NCBI GenBank assembly: GCA_945860375.1
Contig: CAMAQR010000024.1
Span: 1 to 59,696, forward strand
Direction of reading: 5' to 3'
Length of the DNA stretch: 59,696 nt
Source: Pseudorhodobacter antarcticus
Lineage (GTDB): Bacteria > Pseudomonadota > Alphaproteobacteria > Rhodobacterales > Rhodobacteraceae
Part shown: piece by piece, positions 54,698-59,696 of the stretch
Layout: every line of letters begins with the position of its first letter
Numbering within the stretch: the first letter of the stretch is position 1
Program-made: the position numbers and the translations under genes
The notes under the pieces: generated by a model
Seen by the model: only the letters and a program-made list of their open reading frames with translations
Told to the model about the DNA's origin: nothing
Databases searched by the model: none

Positions 54698-55927
54698 GTG
54701 TTGGATTCCGCCCCACCCCAAAAGCTGAAGCGTTCGTTGACGCTTTTGCTCGCCGTACTTTATGGGCTTGGGGTGACGATTGGTGCGGGTATCTATGTGC
54801 TGGTTGGGATCGCTGCGGGCCGAAGCGGCATGCACGCGCCGCTGGCTTTCGTGTTTGCCGCGCTTGTGATGTCGTTCAGTGCGGCTTCGTTCGCTGAACT
54901 GGGGACGCGCATGCCCGTCAGTGCCAGTGAGGCCGCCTATGTTAAAAAGGCGTTCAACCGACCGTGGCTCAGCCTGGCCATGGGGTTGCTGGTCGTGCTG
55001 ACCGCGACGATATCGGCGGCCACGATCAGTGTCGGCAGTGCTGGCTATCTTGGCCTGTTTGTCGATCTCCCACCTCAGTGGATCATCACACTTGTCGTGC
55101 TGTCCATGGGGCTTGTGGCCTGTCTTTCGACACGCCAATCCGTCATCTTGGCCGGCATCATGACTCTGATCGAACTTGGCGGGCTGATGCTGATCATCGG
55201 TGCCGGATTTGGAGCGGGCAGCGGGGTCGTGACCCGCCTGCCCGAGATCCTGCCTGCGTCCGGTGACATTGCCGTCTGGGTCGGGCTTTCGGGAACGACC
55301 TTGATCGCGGTGTTTGCCTTCATCGGGTTCGAACATCTCGTCAATGTGGCCGAGGAAATGAAAAACCCGTCGTACACGCTGCCGCGGGCGCTTTTCCTGA
55401 CACTTGGGTTGACCGCGCTGGTCTATGCGCTGGTGGTCTGGGTGGCCGTTGTCGCGGTACCTCCTGACGAGCTTGCCACATCCAGCGCCCCCTTGGCGCT
55501 GGTGTTTGAGCGCCTGACCGGCATGCCGATAAAGACCATGAGTGTGATCGCCGTCATAGCAACACTCAACGGCATCATCGTGCACGTCATCATGATCTCT
55601 CGGGTGCTTTACGGACTGGCGACCCAAGGCAATCTTCCTCGGGTTCTGACGCGTCTCAACCCCAGCACCGGCACGCCACTCCTCGCCACCGCGATCGGCG
55701 TCGTCGTCATCCTGGCTTTGGCACTGGCGGTCCCATTGGCCGGGCTTGCAGACCTCACCGCCCGTTTTACGCTCGTGGTTTTTGCCATCATCAACATCAC
55801 CTTGATCCGCATAAAGTCCCTTGAGGCCACGCCGCCTGCGCATGTGTTTGTCTGTCCGCGATGGGTGCCCTATGCAGGCCTGATTTCGAGCATCGGGTTG
55901 CTTTTTCTGGATATGGTTGTGCGTTGA
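54698..55927 (+). CDS. APC-family amino acid permease
   Basis: A 409-residue inner-membrane transporter with about 12 helices. The APC signature is visible at the start (LAVLYGLGVTIGAGIYVLVG), then FAELGTRMPVSASEAAYVKKAF and FAFIGFEHLVNVAEEMKNP, the substrate-region motif of this superfamily. A GTG start (54698) has an AGGAAT element upstream. It is about 40-90 residues shorter than classical APC members, consistent with loss of the last helices. Substrate unknown. Followed 4 bases later by the AI-2E-family gene, so the two are probably co-transcribed. Confidence 0.87.
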   Translation: MLDSAPPQKLKRSLTLLLAVLYGLGVTIGAGIYVLVGIAAGRSGMHAPLAFVFAALVMSFSAASFAELGTRMPVSASEAAYVKKAFNRPWLSLAMGLLVVLTATISAATISVGSAGYLGLFVDLPPQWIITLVVLSMGLVACLSTRQSVILAGIMTLIELGGLMLIIGAGFGAGSGVVTRLPEILPASGDIAVWVGLSGTTLIAVFAFIGFEHLVNVAEEMKNPSYTLPRALFLTLGLTALVYALVVWVAVVAVPPDELATSSAPLALVFERLTGMPIKTMSVIAVIATLNGIIVHVIMISRVLYGLATQGNLPRVLTRLNPSTGTPLLATAIGVVVILALALAVPLAGLADLTARFTLVVFAIINITLIRIKSLEATPPAHVFVCPRWVPYAGLISSIGLLFLDMVVR

Positions 55928-55931
55928 CCGG

Positions 55932-56987
55932 ATGAAACAAAAAGCCGGATCACCCCGCAGCAGCCGTTTCAAACGCATGGCACTGGCCGTCGCCAGCGTT
56001 GCCGGTATCCTCGTCTGCGTTCTGATCGCTTGGCCTTTTCTGGGCGCAATCACTTGGGCGCTGACGCTGGCGATCCTCTTTTCACCACTCCATGTGCGCG
56101 TTGAAAAGAGGATCAAACACCCGAACCTCGCCGCCTTGCTCTCGACCGCCATTGTTGTTGTTGTCGTGATCGCTCCTGCGGCATTTGTGGTCGAACGCCT
56201 TATTACGGAAGCCGCGTCCGGTATTCTGTCGCTGCAGGCCCGTGTCGAGAGCGGCGAGCTTCAGGCCCTTCTCGACAGCCGTCCCACCCTTGCGCCCCTG
56301 GGACACTGGATCGACCGTCAGTTCGATTTACCGGCGATGATAACAGCCGCTGCGACTTGGCTCAGCAATCTCGGGGCGATTTTCGTCAAGGGGTCGTTGC
56401 TTCAGGCGGTCGAGGCAGTGATCACCTTCTACCTGCTGTTCTACTTCCTGCGCGACAGGCTGGCGGCCAAGACCATGATCAAGGCATGGCTGCCGCTGAC
56501 GCAAGCTGAAACCGAACAGTTGCTGCGGCGGCTTGCAGAAACGGTCCATGCGACGGTGTATGGCACCCTTGCCGTCGCTGCAGTCCAGGGCACCCTGGGT
56601 GGCCTGATGTTCTGGATGCTCGGTCTTCCCACACCTCTTCTTTGGGGGTTGGTGATGGGTCTTTTGTCCATCGTGCCGGTCCTCGGGGCATTCATCGTCT
56701 GGATACCTGCGACGATCTTGCTCGCTCTGGATGGAAGCTGGGCACGCGCGCTCATTCTTGCGGCATGGGGCGGGATTGTGGTTGGCGGAATCGACAATGT
56801 CCTGCGGCCGATGTTCGTCGGCAACCGTCTGCGTCTGCATACCATTCCCGCGTTCATTTCAATAATCGGCGGCCTTTTGCTGTTTGGAGCACCGGGCTTC
56901 ATCCTTGGCCCTTTGGCTGCGACGATGACGGTGCTGTTTGTAGAGTTCTGGAAGCGCCAAGACGCATCAACCCGCCCCCTCGATTGA
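55932..56987 (+). CDS. AI-2E/PerM-family transporter
   Basis: A 351-residue membrane protein of the AI-2 exporter (PerM/YdiK) family. Paired helices at the N-terminus (ILVCVLIAWPFLGAITWALT, STAIVVVVVIAPAAFVVERL) are followed by an amphipathic central segment and the conserved C-terminal bundle (WGLVMGLLSIVPVLGAFIVW, GGIDNVLRPMFVG). Family members export small metabolites or Na+; most are not AI-2 specific. The ATG at 55932 is preferred over a TTG at 55917 that lies inside the permease gene. Confidence 0.85.
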   Translation: MKQKAGSPRSSRFKRMALAVASVAGILVCVLIAWPFLGAITWALTLAILFSPLHVRVEKRIKHPNLAALLSTAIVVVVVIAPAAFVVERLITEAASGILSLQARVESGELQALLDSRPTLAPLGHWIDRQFDLPAMITAAATWLSNLGAIFVKGSLLQAVEAVITFYLLFYFLRDRLAAKTMIKAWLPLTQAETEQLLRRLAETVHATVYGTLAVAAVQGTLGGLMFWMLGLPTPLLWGLVMGLLSIVPVLGAFIVWIPATILLALDGSWARALILAAWGGIVVGGIDNVLRPMFVGNRLRLHTIPAFISIIGGLLLFGAPGFILGPLAATMTVLFVEFWKRQDASTRPLD

Positions 56988-57171
56988 GGGAATGGCGTTT
57001 GATCTGTCGCGGATTTGGTGGAAATTCCCGGTGAGCGCCCTCCGGGTTGGCCCCGTCAGGCGACCAAGTCAGGGATTTTTGTGGCCATAGGCTGCGAAAG
57101 GGTCGCGCAGCCGTCGCCTTTCCACGCGACAAGCACAAACTTTGCAACAACGCCGTTCAGGGCAACTTTTC

Positions 57172-58266
57172 TCAAGTGCTGCGGTGCGCGCGCAAGAGGG
57201 CGAGGGGGATGCTGAATTGGCAAACGACCCCTGCCGGCTCATATCTCAATAGAATTTCACCGTGAAGTTGAGAGGCAAGGGCGCCGAGCAGGCGCGTGCC
57301 AAAACTGTGCCGATTGGGTTCTTGAACCGCCGGGCCACCCGTTTCGATCCATCCCAGCGTGAATAGCTGCATATCTTCATCGACGTTCGATGTGATGTCG
57401 ATACGCCCTGTGGAGTTGGACAACGCGCCGTATTTGACCGCATTCGTGCACAGCTCGTTGAGACACAAGGTGAGGGGCAGCACCGCCCCCGGGCCGATTT
57501 CGATGAGCGTGTCCTGAACGACAAATTGCCGAATGTCACCACCGTCGAAGGGTTCGATTGCGGCGCCAACAACGTCCATCAAATGCGCGCTGGACTCGTT
57601 TGCCCGAAGCAACAGATCTTGCGCCCTGCCCATCGCAGTCAGGCGGCTTGCAATGGCCGCTCTGCCTTGTTCCAAGCTGTCCGAGAGCCGCAAGCTTTGC
57701 GACGTGATCGCCATGATTATTGCCAGCATGTTTTTCATGCGATGGTGCACCTCGTCCAAGACGAGACGCTGTAATCGCTTGCCGGCTTCGTTCTCTGTGG
57801 CATCAATTCCAGCCTGCGCCAAGAGGCGCGCCACGTCGGTTTTGGCCCGTCCCAGCAAATCCCGCAGTTCGGAATTCTCAGATTCCAAACCGTCGTTCTT
57901 GAGACCTTTGGCCGTGATATCCCGCATCGCAGCGATCACGACCAATCCGTCAGGGGCATGATACGGACTTAGGCTGATCTCGATCAGCAATTCACTGCCG
58001 TCTTTGCAAAGCGCTGCCAATTCCAACCCAACACCCATCATGCGGGGACTTGGGTCGTTCATGAAACGGTCCATATGGCCCGAATGAACGTCTCTGTAAC
58101 GGTCCGGCAAAAGAACGCTCAGAGGCTGACCAAGCAGTTCGTGGGGGCGGTAGCCCAACATGGCTTCGACACAACTGTTGGCGAAATTGATACTGCCGGT
58201 TTGGTCAACGACCACGACAGCATCCGGGCTGGCCTCGTAGAATGCGCGAAACGGGGTCTTGCTCAT
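57172..58266 (-). CDS. PAS-HisKA_2/HWE sensor histidine kinase
   Basis: A 364-residue soluble sensor kinase. A PAS domain spans about residues 4-120 (FYEASPDAVVVVDQTG, FANSCVEAMLGYRPHELLG). A coiled-coil linker (ESENSELRDLLGRAKTDVA) leads to the dimerisation/phosphoacceptor region VLDEVHHRMKNMLAII with the phosphorylated His in HHRMKN (174/175). The ATPase N-box reads NELCTNAVKYGAL. Absence of membrane helices implies a cytoplasmic signal. The start MSKTPFRAF was chosen so that the PAS domain begins at once. No response regulator is adjacent, so it is an orphan kinase. Confidence 0.88.
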   Translation of the reverse strand: MSKTPFRAFYEASPDAVVVVDQTGSINFANSCVEAMLGYRPHELLGQPLSVLLPDRYRDVHSGHMDRFMNDPSPRMMGVGLELAALCKDGSELLIEISLSPYHAPDGLVVIAAMRDITAKGLKNDGLESENSELRDLLGRAKTDVARLLAQAGIDATENEAGKRLQRLVLDEVHHRMKNMLAIIMAITSQSLRLSDSLEQGRAAIASRLTAMGRAQDLLLRANESSAHLMDVVGAAIEPFDGGDIRQFVVQDTLIEIGPGAVLPLTLCLNELCTNAVKYGALSNSTGRIDITSNVDEDMQLFTLGWIETGGPAVQEPNRHSFGTRLLGALASQLHGEILLRYEPAGVVCQFSIPLALLRAHRST

Positions 58267-59027
58267 TCGCTGGGCTTTGCGTGGCGCGCCCGCGTCTGAG
58301 GATTGGAAATCGCCAACCCTGACCGTAGCCCCGCCGTAGCGGACAGTGACATCCAGCCCCCGACGGTCCGGGCATAAAACATAAACGATTGCACGGCGAT
58401 CTCCTTGCGGACAGGCGGGAGCGTTAGCCGAAGCCCAATCTCTCAGCCGCAGGACGCCCAATGATGTCGCCGACGATATTTGATCATAACACGCGGCTCG
58501 CGATAACGGCAGTGCAAACTTCGCCACGGAAGCGGTGGGATCGTCTTGCTGCGGGCAAGGTAAAACTTTGCCGATCTGGCCCTTTTCGGGCGACAGGGAG
58601 GGGGTATTTTAAGCGTGGAAATCGAAAGGTCCGCCTCCCACGTCGGGGCGGCATCAGCGAACGCGCGGCGGCAGATCAATTCGGGCTGCCATGCGCGCGC
58701 GTGTAGAAGATCATGGGGTTTTCAGTGCAGCTTGGCAATTGACGCATGGCAGAGATCAAGCGGCCGAAGCTGGACGCCCAAACTGGACGCCCAAACTGGA
58801 CGGTCGCCAGCCCACACCGACCCGGACGCCAGCAGACAAACCCTGCAATCCGCACCCACGCACAGCGTCGCAGACCTGCCTCTTTCCGTGCTGCACTGAA
58901 AAGACCGGCTTCAGCCGCGCCAGTCATGCGTCCGCTAGCCAATAAAGATCCCTCATTTGACACGTCCTTGGTGCCAAGAACGCAGCAATGAAAACTGGCA
59001 CGGTACGGGCTTCACTGGGTTCTGACC
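58267..59027. other. gene-free stretch with a short tandem repeat
   Basis: About 760 bases without a supportable gene. A 13-base unit TGGACGCCCAAAC occurs twice in tandem (58771-58783, 58784-58796) plus a partial third copy. Several frames in the region overlap on both strands and none has a ribosome binding site plus a domain. Confidence 0.5.
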
Positions 59028-59696
59028 CTAGATGAGATCAAATGTGGTGCCGCCAAACTGTAGGTTCAACTGGGTCATGGCGGCGCCGTCGGCAATCATC
59101 CACAGCACCAGACCACTGGGTTTGTGGGTCACGATGGCCTCGGCGGTGGCAGTGCCGACGCCTTCCACCGCAGCGAATCTCACTTGAAACTGCGACTTCG
59201 CGGCACCCGTGGCCGTGTAGGCCAGGTAATCCCCTTGTCGCGCCGAATAGTCGGTGATCACATCTTGCCCGGCGGCTATCGGGTTGAACTCAAAGCGATC
59301 TGCGCCCAGACCGCCTGTCAGCCAATCTTCGCCCAAGCCCCCCGTCAGCGTGTCATTGCCATCGCCGCCGAAAATCCGGTCATCTCCGGCACCGCCTGTC
59401 AGCCAGTCGCGGCCCGCGTTGCCTTGCAAAGTGTCGTCTCCGTCACCACCCCAGATGCGGTCATCGCCCAATCCACCCAACAGGCTGTCGGCCCCGGCCC
59501 GCCCAAAGAGGGTGTCATTGCCCGCGCCCCCGTTGAGATGGTTGCCCAAAGCATCGCCCGACAGATTGTCGCGCAGCTTTGATCCCATGATGGCCTCGAT
59601 GCCGATAAAACTGTCGCCCTTGGCGCTGTAGGTGTTCAGGCTGGGGGTGGCCAGATCCAGCACCTGACCCGCCACCGCAGAGGCAAAGCTGACCCA
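59028..59696 (-). CDS. RTX-repeat calcium-binding protein, C-terminal part (partial)
   Basis: The frame is open to the right window edge, so this is the C-terminal about 222 residues of a larger secreted protein. Nonapeptide RTX repeats (GGxGxDxLx) are clear: GGAGNDTLFGRAGADSLLGG, DDRIWGGDGDDTLQGNAG, DDRIFGGDGNDTLTGG, about nine units from residue 50 to 130. They bind calcium in beta-rolls. A C-terminal segment (GADRFEF... DYSARQGDYLAY, ending LQFGGTTFDLI) resembles the secretion-signal region of type I secreted proteins. The upstream functional domain lies outside the window. Confidence 0.9.
   Translation of the reverse strand, partial: WVSFASAVAGQVLDLATPSLNTYSAKGDSFIGIEAIMGSKLRDNLSGDALGNHLNGGAGNDTLFGRAGADSLLGGLGDDRIWGGDGDDTLQGNAGRDWLTGGAGDDRIFGGDGNDTLTGGLGEDWLTGGLGADRFEFNPIAAGQDVITDYSARQGDYLAYTATGAAKSQFQVRFAAVEGVGTATAEAIVTHKPSGLVLWMIADGAAMTQLNLQFGGTTFDLI

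Noticed and set aside
58771..58801. 13-bp tandem unit as a CRISPR-like array
   Set aside because: Units are contiguous with no spacers and only two full copies; it is a simple tandem repeat.

Overview
The window reads as chromosome of a marine-type alphaproteobacterium of the Rhodobacteraceae/Roseobacter group. Supporting signs are an alphaproteobacterial tRNA-His (no encoded G-1, A73), homospermidine synthase, a trimethylamine monooxygenase (Tmm), a UgpBAEC glycerol-3-phosphate importer, a Hint-domain protein and an RTX-repeat protein, plus GC-rich codon use with many ATGA-coupled genes. The family-level placement is inference; no rRNA is present.

Layout. 1-5.3 kb (minus strand): the left end of an IS66-like element that cuts an extensin-like gene, then tyrC-hisC (tyrosine/histidine synthesis), homospermidine synthase, a YqhA-type membrane protein and rpsD with its terminator. 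5.4-11.6 kb: Hint-domain protein, LpxR-like outer-membrane lipid A deacylase, exported beta-carbonic anhydrase, tRNA-His, small conserved proteins, MmcB repair nuclease, META-domain protein. 11.65-14.4 kb: riboflavin operon ribE-ribB-ribH-nusB. 14.5-19.2 kb: capsule genes kpsS, a polysaccharide-export lipoprotein and kpsC. 19.2-25.2 kb: LdtR-type MarR regulator, SdhE, aspartate aminotransferase, an OafA-like acyltransferase, a MATE exporter. 25.3-27.8 kb: NicO metal permease with a DUF1007 partner, then PPK2.

28-34.3 kb: a three-part regulator (PAS-like region, LuxR helix-turn-helix, alpha/beta-hydrolase fold) whose hydrolase has lost its catalytic Ser and His, GST, NAD-epimerase, a Phd/Doc toxin-antitoxin pair that looks decayed, and parE. 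34.6-39.4 kb: an agmatinase remnant, Tmm, and a large exported phytase/esterase-like protein interrupted by one in-frame TAA. 39.4-47.2 kb: an endonuclease/exonuclease/phosphatase protein coupled to ugpBAEC, and on the opposite strand a truncated Ldh2 dehydrogenase, a sugar/choline-kinase-like phosphotransferase and a TIM-barrel isomerase.

47.3-59.7 kb: a ribbon-helix-helix-like protein behind a palindromic promoter region, a pyruvate-kinase-like protein with a novel N-terminal extension and no C-terminal domain, and then the most distinctive locus: two tandem paralogous B12-type radical SAM proteins facing a translationally coupled SAM methyltransferase and 2-oxoglutarate/Fe(II) oxygenase (49.5-53.9 kb). 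This four-gene set looks like an undescribed small-molecule or peptide tailoring pathway. The right end holds an APC permease, an AI-2E-type membrane protein, an orphan HWE/HisKA_2 histidine kinase with a PAS domain, and the C-terminal part of an RTX calcium-binding protein running off the edge. I saw no CRISPR array, prophage or rRNA operon.
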